Source: Acidovorax facilis | Lineage (GTDB): Bacteria > Pseudomonadota > Gammaproteobacteria > Burkholderiales > Burkholderiaceae_C | NCBI RefSeq assembly: GCF_023913775.1 | Contig: NZ_JAMXAX010000060.1 | Span: 1 to 34,244 of the forward strand | Direction: 5' to 3' | Length of the DNA stretch: 34,244 nt | Part shown: piece after piece, positions 7,441-14,616 of the stretch | How the letters are laid out: every line of letters begins with the position of its first letter | Position numbering within the stretch: position 1 is the stretch's first letter | The notes under the pieces: model-generated | Told to the model about the DNA's origin: nothing | The model's database searches: none | What the model saw: only the letters and a program-made list of their open reading frames with translations | Translations under genes and position numbers: made by a program

Positions 7441-7480
7441 GTTGATGGCTGCTTGCGCTTTTGGCGCGGGCGCCAGCAGA
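7441..7480 (+). repeat. Degenerate copy of short AAGCGCT-type dispersed repeat
   Basis: TTGATGGCTGCTTGCGCTTT followed by GGCGCGGGCGCCAGCAG resembles the repeat seen at 8834-8880, 10134-10188, 20390-20438 and 29255-29308. It is the most diverged copy and is followed after a few bases by the MITE-like element. Confidence 0.4.
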
Positions 7481-7485
7481 CCTAA

Positions 7486-7755
7486 GAACCTGTTCAAAAT
7501 CTTTTCGGGGTCGCACAAGTACCTTGCCGGGATGGGGTGCAAGGCGCGGGGTGCAGCCAATAGCTTGGCTATTGGCAAGCGCCGCAACGCCGCAGACCGC
7601 CCGGCAAGGCACTTGCCCGCTGGGTTGGAGTGAAATCGGGGGATTGGACGCCTCAGCTGCTTGCATGGGCATGAGCCCAGGCGGCGCATCCGAAGCATCC
7701 ACGTCCATCACGATGGCACTCCAATGCGATCCCCGAAAAGATTTTGAACAGGTTC
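7486..7755. mobile_element. MITE-like non-autonomous element, 270 bp
   Basis: The ends are perfect inverted repeats of 25 bases (7486-7510 and 7731-7755), beginning GAACCTGTTC and closing GAACAGGTTC. They are flanked on both sides by TAA, or by CTAAG if the repeat is counted as 24 bases, which is a likely target duplication. Subterminal arms ACAAGTACCTTGCCGGG (7515-7531) and CCCGGCAAGGCACTTGC (7600-7616) are nearly complementary. CCAATAG-CTTGG-CTATTGG (7557-7575) is a perfect short hairpin. There is no transposase frame, so the element must be moved in trans. TAA duplications would fit an IS5-type (ISL2/IS1031) parent, but that assignment is inference. Confidence 0.8.
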
Positions 7756-7830
7756 TAAGACCGCCTGTGGCAAAGTTGCCTTGTGCAGCAGCCAGCTCCG
7801 CTGCTGCCGATGCGGTAAAAAAAAGGACCC

Positions 7831-8778
7831 TCAGCCCGACGGTGGCCCTTGCGGCCCGGGAGGGACGGGATTGGCAAGGGCCTGCGCCTGCAGCCAGGCA
7901 CAGAACACATCCAGCCGGGGCAGGGGGCCGCTGGTGCGGCGGCGCACCACGTAGTCATAGCCGGAGGCCACAAAACCCAGCGGGGCCACCAGCCGCCCCG
8001 CCAACACGTCGTCCATCACCAGATGCCAGGGGGCGACGGCAATGCCCAGCCCGCGCACGGCGGCCTCCAGCGTGAAGTAGTAGTGCTCGAACTCGGGCCC
8101 CGCCTGTGAAGGCGTAGGCACGGGCAGGGGCACGGTAGCGCCCGCCGCAGCCCCCCACATGGCCCAGGCGTTGCGCCGCGTGCGGGTGTGCAGGCGCAGG
8201 GGCGCAAGGGCCGGGTCGGCCAGATCGGCGGGCTGGTGCAGCGCCACCTGCTGCGCCAGTTCGGGGCTGAGCACCGGGCCCAGGTGTTCGGGGAACAACC
8301 GTTGTTCCTTGCTGGTATCCCACGCCCCAGTGGCCTCTTCGGCAGTGATGGTCAGGTCGCCGTGCATGCGACCCGCACCGGTGCCTGCGTCGGTGGTGCG
8401 CAGGCGCACCTCGATGCCCGGGTGCTGCGCCTGGAAGTCGAACAACCGGGGTATCAGCCACTTCACGGTGAAGGTGCTGAAGCACGCCACATCCAGCGGC
8501 CCTCGGCCGGGGTCGCAGACCTCACGCACCGCATCGGCGATGTGGGCAAAGGCGGTGGTCAGCACCGGCTGCAGCACATGCGCCGCCGGGGTGAGGGTAG
8601 GGCGGGCCTTGCTGCCGTCAAACAGCGCCACGCCCAGATGCTGCTCCAGCTGGCGCACCTGGCGGCTGATGGCGCCGGGCGTGACCGCCAACTCGTCCGC
8701 CGCCGCCGTCATGCGGCCCAGCCGGGCGGCGGCCTCGAACGCGCGCAGGGCACTCAGTGGGGGCAGGCGGTGGCTCAT
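7831..8778 (-). CDS. LysR-family regulator, GcvA-like
   Basis: This 315-residue transcription factor was started at ATG 8778 (MSHRLPPLSALRAFEAAARL) because LysR proteins begin just before the winged helix. A longer frame exists upstream but adds unrelated sequence. The helix-turn-helix lies at about residues 8-60 (MTAAADELAVTPGAISRQVR), ending in the GVALFDGSKA wing. The rest is the type-2 periplasmic-binding-like effector domain, with WLIPRLFDFQAQHPGIEVRL near 105-125. The opening LSALRAFEAAARL is typical of the GcvA subgroup. It is divergent from the tautomerase gene across 167 bases and is the obvious candidate to control it. The effector is unknown. Confidence 0.9.
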   Translation of the reverse strand: MSHRLPPLSALRAFEAAARLGRMTAAADELAVTPGAISRQVRQLEQHLGVALFDGSKARPTLTPAAHVLQPVLTTAFAHIADAVREVCDPGRGPLDVACFSTFTVKWLIPRLFDFQAQHPGIEVRLRTTDAGTGAGRMHGDLTITAEEATGAWDTSKEQRLFPEHLGPVLSPELAQQVALHQPADLADPALAPLRLHTRTRRNAWAMWGAAAGATVPLPVPTPSQAGPEFEHYYFTLEAAVRGLGIAVAPWHLVMDDVLAGRLVAPLGFVASGYDYVVRRRTSGPLPRLDVFCAWLQAQALANPVPPGPQGPPSG

Positions 8779-8833
8779 ATATATGATTTTAAAGCACATA
8801 AATTCAGCCAAATCATCGCTTTTCAATCAAGAA

Positions 8834-8880
8834 ATTGATAGCAAAAATGGATGGAATTTCAAGCGCTAGCCCCTTGAAAT
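8834..8880 (+). repeat. Short dispersed repeat in the LysR-tautomerase intergenic region
   Basis: TTGATAGC (8835-8842) followed by TTTCAAGCGCTAG (ending 8869) matches the family seen at four other sites. The left edge overlaps a perfect dyad ATCAA-GAAA-TTGAT (8826-8839), which could alternatively be an operator for the divergent LysR regulator. Confidence 0.55.
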
Positions 8881-8945
8881 GCTTGCAAATTGGCAAACGC
8901 TGGTTTGAATGTCTTTATTTGATTTGAATGAACATAGGAAAACCG

Positions 8946-9350
8946 ATGCCCTTTATCCGCACCAACGTTCCGCAGGACACCCCCGCCGCCACACGCGATG
9001 CCATCGTGCAAGGCATTCACCAGGCCCTGGTGGACGCCATCGGCATGCCGCCGGACGAGCTGTTCAACCTGGTGGCTGGCTACGCCCCCGGCGAATTTGC
9101 CTGCAGCCCCACCTTCAACGGCGTGGCGCGCTCTGACCGCGTGGTGGTGGTCGAGATCACGCTGCGGCGCGGGCGCAGCGACGCGATGAAGCGCACCCTC
9201 TACGCCGCCATTGCGCGCAACCTGCAGGCCACACCGGGCGTGGCCCCGGCCGACGTGTTCATCTTCATGCACGAGAACGACTATTCCGACTGGTCCGTGG
9301 GCCATGGCCGGTTTGCGATGGACCTGGTGCAGAACAAGGCCGCAGCCTGA
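8946..9350 (+). CDS. Tautomerase family protein (Tautomerase_2 type)
   Basis: This 134-residue member of the tautomerase superfamily uses an N-terminal proline as general base. The start was placed at ATG 8946 because the sequence then reads MPFIRTNVPQ, exposing Pro after Met removal. An upstream in-frame ATG at 8928 (MNIGKPMPF) would bury the catalytic proline. AGGA lies at 8936-8939. The length is about twice that of a single 4-oxalocrotonate tautomerase unit, as in the fused-repeat Tautomerase_2 and malonate semialdehyde decarboxylase-like groups. Helix TRDAIVQGIHQALVDAIGMP and strand VVVVEITLRRGRS fit the beta-alpha-beta fold. It is divergent from the LysR gene and convergent with the flavin reductase 13 bases downstream. 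The substrate cannot be inferred. Confidence 0.88.
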   Translation: MPFIRTNVPQDTPAATRDAIVQGIHQALVDAIGMPPDELFNLVAGYAPGEFACSPTFNGVARSDRVVVVEITLRRGRSDAMKRTLYAAIARNLQATPGVAPADVFIFMHENDYSDWSVGHGRFAMDLVQNKAAA

Positions 9351-9363
9351 GCTGTGGCGCCCG

Positions 9364-10002
9364 CTACCGGGGCCGGAACATCCTGAACAACTGCTCCGGC
9401 CCCACCGTGAAGTAATCGGCCGGGCCCCCGCCGCGCAGGATGTGGCCTGCGTTCGCCGTGTCGTACACCCCGTCCTTGAGCAGCGCCTTGTCGATGTGCA
9501 CGGCCACCACCTCGCCCAGCACCAGCCAGGTGTCCACCGGGGCGCCGTCCACGCCTTGCAGCTGCAGGATCTGCGTGCTGCGGCATTCAAAGGTGACCGG
9601 GCTTTCGGCCACGCGCGGCGGTGCGACCAAAGTGGAGGGAAGGGGGGTGAGGCCCGTCAGCGCGAACTCGCTGACCTCGGGCGGCACAGCGGCGCAGCTT
9701 TGGTTCATCACGTCGGCCAAATCGCGCGTGACCAGGTTCCACACGAATTCGCCCGTCTCCTGCACGTTGCGCACCGTGTCTTTGAAGCCGATGCTGGCAA
9801 AGCCCACGATGGGCGGCACGTAGTTGAAGGCGTTGAAAAAGCTGTAGGGCGCCAGGTTGGTGGCGCCCTGCGCGTTCTGCGTGGCAATCCAGCCAATGGG
9901 GCGCGGCCCCACGATGGCGTTGAACGGGTCGTGCGGCAGGCCGTGGCCCAGGCGGGGCTCGTAGCTGTGGATGTCATCGCGGCGGGGTGGGGCGGTGGTC
10001 AT
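9364..10002 (-). CDS. Flavin reductase-like (FMN-binding split-barrel) protein
   Basis: This 212-residue protein belongs to the flavin reductase-like domain family of split-barrel FMN proteins. Characteristic segments are IVGPRPIGWIATQNAQGATNLAPYSFFNAF (about residues 30-60, the flavin-binding strand pair), PPIVGFASIG (63-72) and DTVRNVQETGEFVWNL (74-90). The size is normal. Members act as NAD(P)H:flavin oxidoreductases feeding monooxygenases or as flavin-dependent enzymes of aromatic metabolism. No monooxygenase lies nearby, so the role is open. ATG 10002 (MTTAPPRRDD) has only a weak GTGAGG-like site upstream on the coding strand. It ends tail-to-tail with the tautomerase gene. A functional link between the two is possible but not shown. 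Confidence 0.88.
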   Translation of the reverse strand: MTTAPPRRDDIHSYEPRLGHGLPHDPFNAIVGPRPIGWIATQNAQGATNLAPYSFFNAFNYVPPIVGFASIGFKDTVRNVQETGEFVWNLVTRDLADVMNQSCAAVPPEVSEFALTGLTPLPSTLVAPPRVAESPVTFECRSTQILQLQGVDGAPVDTWLVLGEVVAVHIDKALLKDGVYDTANAGHILRGGGPADYFTVGPEQLFRMFRPR

Positions 10003-10053
10003 GGGGGTGCAGTGAGGTGGATGGGGATGTGCACGCTGCAGCGGGTGTTCCTT

Positions 10054-10113
10054 TCACCGCGCAGTCTCCGGGTCGTACATTACCTCCGGCTTCTGCGGGA
10101 GGCAGTCACCGGG
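10054..10113 (-). other. Possible short peptide or structured RNA remnant upstream of the flavin reductase
   Basis: On the minus strand a short open frame reads PGDCLPQKPEV followed by MYDPETAR and a TGA at 10054-10056. The sequence looks protein-like. The ATG at 10080 is preceded by GGAGGT, but with only one base between, too close for a normal ribosome binding site. It could be a leader peptide of the flavin reductase mRNA, a decayed gene end, or chance. I could not assign it. Confidence 0.2.
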
Positions 10114-10133
10114 ATTTCAAAGATGCTACTGAA

Positions 10134-10188
10134 GTAATAGCTAAAAGCGCTTTATGGTCAAGCGCTAGGGGGTTATTTCTATCAAAAA
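10134..10188 (+). repeat. Short dispersed repeat with AAGCGCT hairpin
   Basis: AGCGCTT (10146-10152) and AAGCGCT (10160-10166) form a perfect 7-base hairpin with loop TATGGTC. It is framed by AATAGC on the left and TTTCTATCAAAAA on the right. It matches the copy at 29255-29308 in opposite orientation. It lies in the 369-base gene-free region between the flavin reductase and the Ig-domain gene. Confidence 0.65.
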
Positions 10189-10299
10189 GGGGTGGCGCCC
10201 ACTGGAGCAGTGGCTTTGGCGGTGATCAACACGTAAGACCGAAGGGCAGGGCTATCAGCCGCCCCCATGCCCGGGTGGCAGGCCGAAAAGGCTCCGCCC

Positions 10300-10326
10300 A
10301 AAAAAATGGACCCGCGAGGGGTCCAT
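10300..10326 (-). terminator. Rho-independent terminator of the Ig-domain gene
   Basis: ATGGACCC (10306-10313) and GGGTCCAT (10319-10326) pair perfectly around a 5-base loop. Read on the minus strand the stem is followed by a run of T residues (10306 down to 10300). It lies 45 bases after the stop codon of the minus-strand gene at 10372. Confidence 0.88.
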
Positions 10327-10371
10327 GGGTAATCGGCGATTTCGGGTCACCGCCGAGGTGCCGGCAGCGCC

Positions 10372-11691
10372 TTATTTCTGGAACAGCACCAGCTGAGTCT
10401 CTGTCGGGGCCATGCCGCCCCTTTCGGCGTTCATCGTCACTTCGTAGCGTGTGCCGGGTAGCGGTATTTGCGATGTGAAGCTGAACGAGAAGTCACCGTT
10501 GCCATCTGCCTGCACACGCTGCGACAGCAATTCCTGGTTCAGGCCAAACGCACCGACGAGCGTGCCGACCGCATTCACCTTGACATCCACCACCGCGCCA
10601 GGCACGGTGCGGCCGCGCACGACCACGGCGCCTCTGTCCACTGTGGCATGGTTGGCATGGCTGGTCACCTGCAGCTGCACCGTGGTAGGCGCGGCGTTCA
10701 CTTGCGAAGCGATGTTGAAGGTCCAGTTCTGGCGCATGCCGTTGCCCACCAGGTCCCGGGCGGTCACTTCGACCGGATACCGGCCGGTGGGCAGGTCAGC
10801 GCGGTAGGTGAAAAACTGCGGCGTGACCTGCGAGGCGGACGTGACATCGCGACCCGCGATCACGATGCGAACGCTTTTGGGGTCTACACCCACACCACCG
10901 ACGTCATCAAACGTTCCGGACACCGAAGTGGCCGCACTGCGCGGGACCGTTTCCCCGTCGCGCGGCGACACGTGGCGAATCACCGGCGGCTTGGCATCGG
11001 CGATCAAAGGCTGGGTCAGGGTCGACGAAACCGTGCGGTCCCCGACACGCAAGGTGGCGACCGTGGGCCGCGATGGCGCCAGGTTGTCCATGCGGCGGAT
11101 GGTGTACGCGCCCTCATACACACCGGGCGATACCTCGCGCATCGGCACGTTGTCGATGACACCGGGAATGTCGAAATCCGCCCGGCCTCCGGGCGCGCCG
11201 TTCAGCGTAAAGCGCAATTCGGCGCCGGGCTCCATCTTGTCGATGGGGGCAACCGAGAAACGGTCGATCTTCAGTCCGGGTGGCGGTGCGGCCACCACGT
11301 TCCGGTCACCAATGTTGGCCGGAAGCGTGTAGTTGCTGGTGATGGTGCGGTTGCGCACCTTCAGCGTGGCGCGCACGGCGCTGCCTTCATTGAGCCGGTC
11401 CTGGCGGCGGACTGTGTAGCTGCCCGTGTATACGCCCCGTTCGGTTTCCTGCAGCACGATGGCGCGGGGCACGCCAGCCACACGGAGCTGAACCTTGCCC
11501 CGCGGTGTGCCTTCTACCGTGAACTGCAGGTCGGCGCCGGCCCGCAGACCGTCGTCTGTAGCTACCTGCAGTGATCGCAATTCAGGGGCGGCGGGCTGCG
11601 CCATGACCGTACCTGGAACGACCATCAGGGCGCTGGCGACGGGAAGAAGCAGGAAAAGGGCTGCCACATGGTGGCGAATCTGTTTTGTCAT
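10372..11691 (-). CDS. Secreted protein of tandem Ig-like beta-sandwich domains
   Basis: I do not recognise a named family. The start is ATG 11691 (MTKQIRHHVAALFLLLPVAS), giving 439 residues with a signal peptide cleaved near VMA, before QPAAP. The frame extends further upstream only through a TTG and lacks a signal there. Two homologous repeats of about 85-90 residues follow. Each runs from a LRSLQVATDD/LKIDRFSVAP strand through GVYTGSYTVRRQDRL or GVYEGAYTIRRMDNL to RNRTITSNYTL or GDRTVSSTLTQ. An Ig-like unit (PPVIRHVSPRDGETVPRSAA to MRQNWTFNI, about 255-345) and a final carboxypeptidase-regulatory or Ig-like unit (TVPGAVVDVKVNAVGTLVGA) complete it. The architecture suggests an extracytoplasmic adhesive or structural protein. 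It is a single-gene unit with its own terminator. Confidence 0.82.
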   Translation of the reverse strand: MTKQIRHHVAALFLLLPVASALMVVPGTVMAQPAAPELRSLQVATDDGLRAGADLQFTVEGTPRGKVQLRVAGVPRAIVLQETERGVYTGSYTVRRQDRLNEGSAVRATLKVRNRTITSNYTLPANIGDRNVVAAPPPGLKIDRFSVAPIDKMEPGAELRFTLNGAPGGRADFDIPGVIDNVPMREVSPGVYEGAYTIRRMDNLAPSRPTVATLRVGDRTVSSTLTQPLIADAKPPVIRHVSPRDGETVPRSAATSVSGTFDDVGGVGVDPKSVRIVIAGRDVTSASQVTPQFFTYRADLPTGRYPVEVTARDLVGNGMRQNWTFNIASQVNAAPTTVQLQVTSHANHATVDRGAVVVRGRTVPGAVVDVKVNAVGTLVGAFGLNQELLSQRVQADGNGDFSFSFTSQIPLPGTRYEVTMNAERGGMAPTETQLVLFQK

Positions 11692-11862
11692 GGGGTTCAA
11701 ACCTGGTGCTAGGGATGAACTCACTGTGGGCGCAACACATGTTTCCAAACGTAGGCGGGCAGCGACAAGTTCGAAGGACAAGACGCCGTTGGCGCGTCAG
11801 GAGCCCTCCGTTTTGAGCCCTTTCACGCGTGCGTAGGCCGGTGGTGCAGCCTTGCACAGCCT

Positions 11863-12879
11863 CTATTGCGCGGGCGCCGGGTGTTGCTGCCCCAGAAACC
11901 GCCCCGGTGGCTGCCCCACCGACTTGCGCACCATGGCGCTGAACGCGCTGGGGCTGTAGCCCAGCTCGGCGGCGATCTGGCCCATGGGCATGCGCCCGGC
12001 GGCCAGCGATACGGCCTTGGCCAGGATGACCTGCTGGCGCCACTGGGTGAAGGTGCTGCCCAGTTCGGAACGGAACAGCCGCGCCACGGTGCGTGGGCTG
12101 GCGCCGGTGTCCTGCGCCCAGTCGGCCAGCGTTTCGTGGCGCGTGGGGTCGGCCAGCACGGCCTCGCACAGGTGGCGCAGGCGCTTGTCCTGGGGCAGGT
12201 CCACGCCCAGCTTCACGGCGGCGGCGCGGGCCAGTTCATCGCGGATGAGGGCGCTCAGGTGCTGCTCGCGCAGCCGCTGGGCGGGCGTGAGGGCGGGGCC
12301 GCCGTCGGGCGTGGTGGGCATCTCGCGCACCAGCGAGCGCAGCAGGTCGGACACCTCCAGTACGCGGCACTGGCGCCAGGCGGCCGAATCGTCTTCGCCG
12401 CGCGGACTGGCGCCCGGGCCATCGCCGCGAAGACTGGGGCCGGCGCCATCGCCGCCGAGGGCTCCGGGTCCGCACCGGCCGCGCGGCTGGTGGAAGTACA
12501 GCGTGCGCAGGTCGGCATCTTCCACCATGGTCACGGCATGTTCCACCCCGGGTGGAATCCACAGCGCGCGCGAGGGCGGGACGATGTAGGTGCCGTGGTT
12601 CACCGTGAGCCGGATCACGCCCGTGGTGGAGATCGCCACCTGCGCCCAGGGGTGGCTGTGGGGCATCACCTGGGTATCCGCAGCCAGCCAGCGCAGCTTG
12701 GCGCGCACCGGGCGCGCGGGGGTGGGCACAAACAGCTCGGGCGTGAGCGAGCCCACGTACGACAGCCCGCGTATGGCTCCGCGCGAGCTTCCGGCTTTTG
12801 GACGGGGGACGACCTGGGCGGCAAAGTGCTCCACCACCGGCTCGGGGGGCGTGCGGGGTGCGGCGGTGGGGTTTGGCAT
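11863..12879 (-). CDS. AraC-family regulator with N-terminal cupin domain
   Basis: This 338-residue transcription factor has an N-terminal cupin sensor (about residues 55-130; metal-site-like HSH at 74-76 and the WIPPGVEHAV strand at 107-116). Its C-terminal AraC DNA-binding domain spans about 235-330: HETLADWAQDTGASPRTVARLFR is the first helix-turn-helix and MGQIAAELGYSPSAFSAMVRKSVG the second. Between them, residues 133-167 form a Gly/Asp/Arg-rich linker with two copies of a 9-residue unit (GDGxGxSxR), encoded by a 54-base tandem repeat. It is divergent from an MFS exporter gene. A near-perfect 11-base dyad lies immediately upstream of its ATG, suggesting autoregulation together with control of the exporter. 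The ligand is unknown. Confidence 0.88.
   Translation of the reverse strand: MPNPTAAPRTPPEPVVEHFAAQVVPRPKAGSSRGAIRGLSYVGSLTPELFVPTPARPVRAKLRWLAADTQVMPHSHPWAQVAISTTGVIRLTVNHGTYIVPPSRALWIPPGVEHAVTMVEDADLRTLYFHQPRGRCGPGALGGDGAGPSLRGDGPGASPRGEDDSAAWRQCRVLEVSDLLRSLVREMPTTPDGGPALTPAQRLREQHLSALIRDELARAAAVKLGVDLPQDKRLRHLCEAVLADPTRHETLADWAQDTGASPRTVARLFRSELGSTFTQWRQQVILAKAVSLAAGRMPMGQIAAELGYSPSAFSAMVRKSVGQPPGRFLGQQHPAPAQ
12400..12453 (-). repeat. 27-base tandem repeat (two copies) in the AraC linker
   Basis: Two adjacent 27-base units on the minus strand each begin GGCGATGG and end CGC, encoding GDGAGPSLR and GDGPGASPR. They fall between the sensor and DNA-binding domains. Copy number may vary among strains. 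Confidence 0.6.
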
Positions 12880-12912
12880 GTTTGCGATAGAAGTTGGCCG
12901 CCTATCGTAAAC
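12880..12912. promoter_or_regulatory. Inverted-repeat operator between araC-type regulator and MFS gene
   Basis: GTTTGCGATAG (12880-12890) and CTATCGTAAAC (12902-12912) are inverted copies matching at 10 of 11 positions, separated by 11 bases. The centre-to-centre distance of about 22 bases is two helical turns. The left arm abuts the regulator's start codon and the right arm ends 32 bases before the MFS ATG. This is the best candidate binding site for the divergent AraC-family protein. Confidence 0.6.
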
Positions 12913-12944
12913 CTGCCGAAGCCTGCCTGCCTAAGATCAAGCCC

Positions 12945-14213
12945 ATGACCGCTTCATCCTCCGGCGCCACCGCCAACCCCGTGCCCCTGCGGCAGGACGC
13001 CCGCACCATCGGCCTCGTTGGCCTGGCCCATGGCAGCTCGCATTTCTTCCACATGCTGCTGCCGCCGCTGTTCCCGTGGCTGATCGGCGAGTTTGGCTTC
13101 AGCTACTCCGAGCTGGGCCTGCTGGTGTCGGTGTTTTTTGTGATCTCGGGTGTGGGCCAGGCGCTTTCGGGCTTTCTGGTGGACCGTGTGGGCGCGCGGC
13201 CGGTGATGTTCTTTGCGCTGTCCAGTTTTGCGGCGGCGGGCCTGGCCGCGGGCACGGCACAGGGCTACACCGGCCTGCTGCTGGCGGCGGCGCTGGCCGG
13301 GCTGGGCAATGCGCCCTTCCACCCGGTGGACTTCACGATCTTGAACAAGCGCGTGTCGCCCCAGCGCCTGGGGCATGGCTTTTCGGTGCACGGCATCAGC
13401 GGCAACCTGGGCTGGGCCACGGCGCCGGTGTTCATGGCGGGCATTGCCACGGCCACGGGCTCGTGGCGCACCGCCTGCCTGTGCGGGGGCCTGTTCGCCC
13501 TGGTGGTGCTGGCCATCATGGTCTGGAACCGCGATGCGCTGGACGACCGCCAGGGTGCCTGGGCGCATCAGGCCAAGGGCGGGGCGGGGGCTGCCAAGTC
13601 CGAGCACCCCATGGCCTTCCTCAAGCTGCCCTCGGTGTGGCTGTGTTTCTCGTTCTTCTTCTGGAGCACCTGCGCCCTGAGTGCCATCCAGAGCTTTGCC
13701 AGCCCGGCGCTGCAGTCCATGTATGGCCTGCCGCTGAGCATCACGGCCATGGTGGTCACGGGCTACATGCTGTGCGGCGCGGTGGGCATGTTGATCGGCG
13801 GCTTTCTGGTGGGGCGTGTGCAGCGGCTGGAGAAGATCATCTCGGTGTGCCTGCTCGGCTCGGCCGCGCTGCTGGTGGTGGTGGGCTTGGGGCTCCTGCC
13901 CGCCATGGCTGCCGTGGTGGTGGCTTCGGTGGCTGGCCTTGGCACAGGCCTGGCCGGCCCTTCGCGCGACATGCTGATCAAGCGCGCTGCGCCCCCGGGC
14001 GCCACGGGCCGCGTGTATGGCACCGTGTATTCGGGTCTGGACCTGGGCTTTTGCCTGGCCGCCCCGGTGTTTGGCGCCATGCTGGACCACGGCATGACCT
14101 CGGGCATCTTCTACGGCTCGGCCTTCACGCTGGCGCTGAGTGTGGTGTCGGCGGCGCTGGTGGGGGTGGGGGTTGCGGCACGGGCTGCCAGGCCCCTGGC
14201 GACGGCGGTCTGA
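12945..14213 (+). CDS. MFS transporter, fosmidomycin-resistance (Fsr)-like
   Basis: This 422-residue inner-membrane protein has about twelve hydrophobic segments in two halves joined by a charged loop (WNRDALDDRQGAWAHQAKGG, near 195-215). The first segment, GLAHGSSHFFHMLLPPLFPWL, with the following SYSELGLLVSVFFVISGVGQ and FLVDRVGARP (motif A between helices 2 and 3), resembles the Fsr group of drug efflux permeases. So does the AAALAGLGNAPFHPVDFTIL helix containing FHP. ATG 12945 was chosen; an upstream TTG at 12894 would run through the operator region and has no ribosome site. It is divergent from the AraC-type regulator and is likely its target. The substrate is unknown: Fsr-like proteins export fosmidomycin, but paralogues differ. 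Confidence 0.88.
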   Translation: MTASSSGATANPVPLRQDARTIGLVGLAHGSSHFFHMLLPPLFPWLIGEFGFSYSELGLLVSVFFVISGVGQALSGFLVDRVGARPVMFFALSSFAAAGLAAGTAQGYTGLLLAAALAGLGNAPFHPVDFTILNKRVSPQRLGHGFSVHGISGNLGWATAPVFMAGIATATGSWRTACLCGGLFALVVLAIMVWNRDALDDRQGAWAHQAKGGAGAAKSEHPMAFLKLPSVWLCFSFFFWSTCALSAIQSFASPALQSMYGLPLSITAMVVTGYMLCGAVGMLIGGFLVGRVQRLEKIISVCLLGSAALLVVVGLGLLPAMAAVVVASVAGLGTGLAGPSRDMLIKRAAPPGATGRVYGTVYSGLDLGFCLAAPVFGAMLDHGMTSGIFYGSAFTLALSVVSAALVGVGVAARAARPLATAV

Positions 14214-14275
14214 AGGACGCCGGACGTTTGACGGGCACGCTCACCGGGTTGGCCTGTCTCCTGCATACTCAGACC

Positions 14276-14515
14276 ATGCCATTTCCCCTCGAAGAACGCC
14301 GCGCCTTGCTCAACGTGAAGGGCGTGGGGCCGACCGTCGTCGCCCGGCTTGAACAGATGGGCTTTGAATCGCTGGCGCATCTGGGCAAGGCCAATGCCCT
14401 GGACATTGTTTCCACGGCCTCGGCCATGGTGGGCTCCACCTGCTGGAAGAACAGCCCCCAGGCCCGCGCAGCGATCCAGGCGGCCATTGCACTGGCCCAG
14501 TCGCGGCCTGCTTGA
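14276..14515 (+). CDS. Small helix-hairpin-helix protein (Cdd1-like)
   Basis: This 79-residue protein contains one helix-hairpin-helix motif: LLNVKGVGPTVVARLEQMGF (residues 11-30), with the GVG hairpin that contacts DNA backbone in this fold. The remainder (ESLAHLGKANALDIVSTASAMVGSTCWKNSPQARAAIQAAIALA) has the length and helical pattern of the Cdd1 or pathogenicity-locus HhH family, including a W-containing SxCWKNSPQA stretch. The ATG at 14276 lies 62 bases after the MFS stop, with no clear Shine-Dalgarno. It is intact and short. DNA binding is a reasonable guess from the fold, but no partner gene is evident. It may be co-transcribed with the DUF1993 gene. Confidence 0.8.
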   Translation: MPFPLEERRALLNVKGVGPTVVARLEQMGFESLAHLGKANALDIVSTASAMVGSTCWKNSPQARAAIQAAIALAQSRPA

Positions 14516-14616
14516 CCTTTCAGCTGCAAGCCGGGGTGGGGTGTGTTGCAATGCGGCCCGGCGATGGGGCAACAAGTGGCCCCTGCTGCTGCCTCACACC
14601 ATTTCCAGGACACCCC

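Noticed and set aside
7461..8075. A 204-codon plus frame starting inside the MITE-like element
   Set aside because: It crosses the inverted repeat end into antisense of the LysR gene, with no ribosome site and no transposase motifs.
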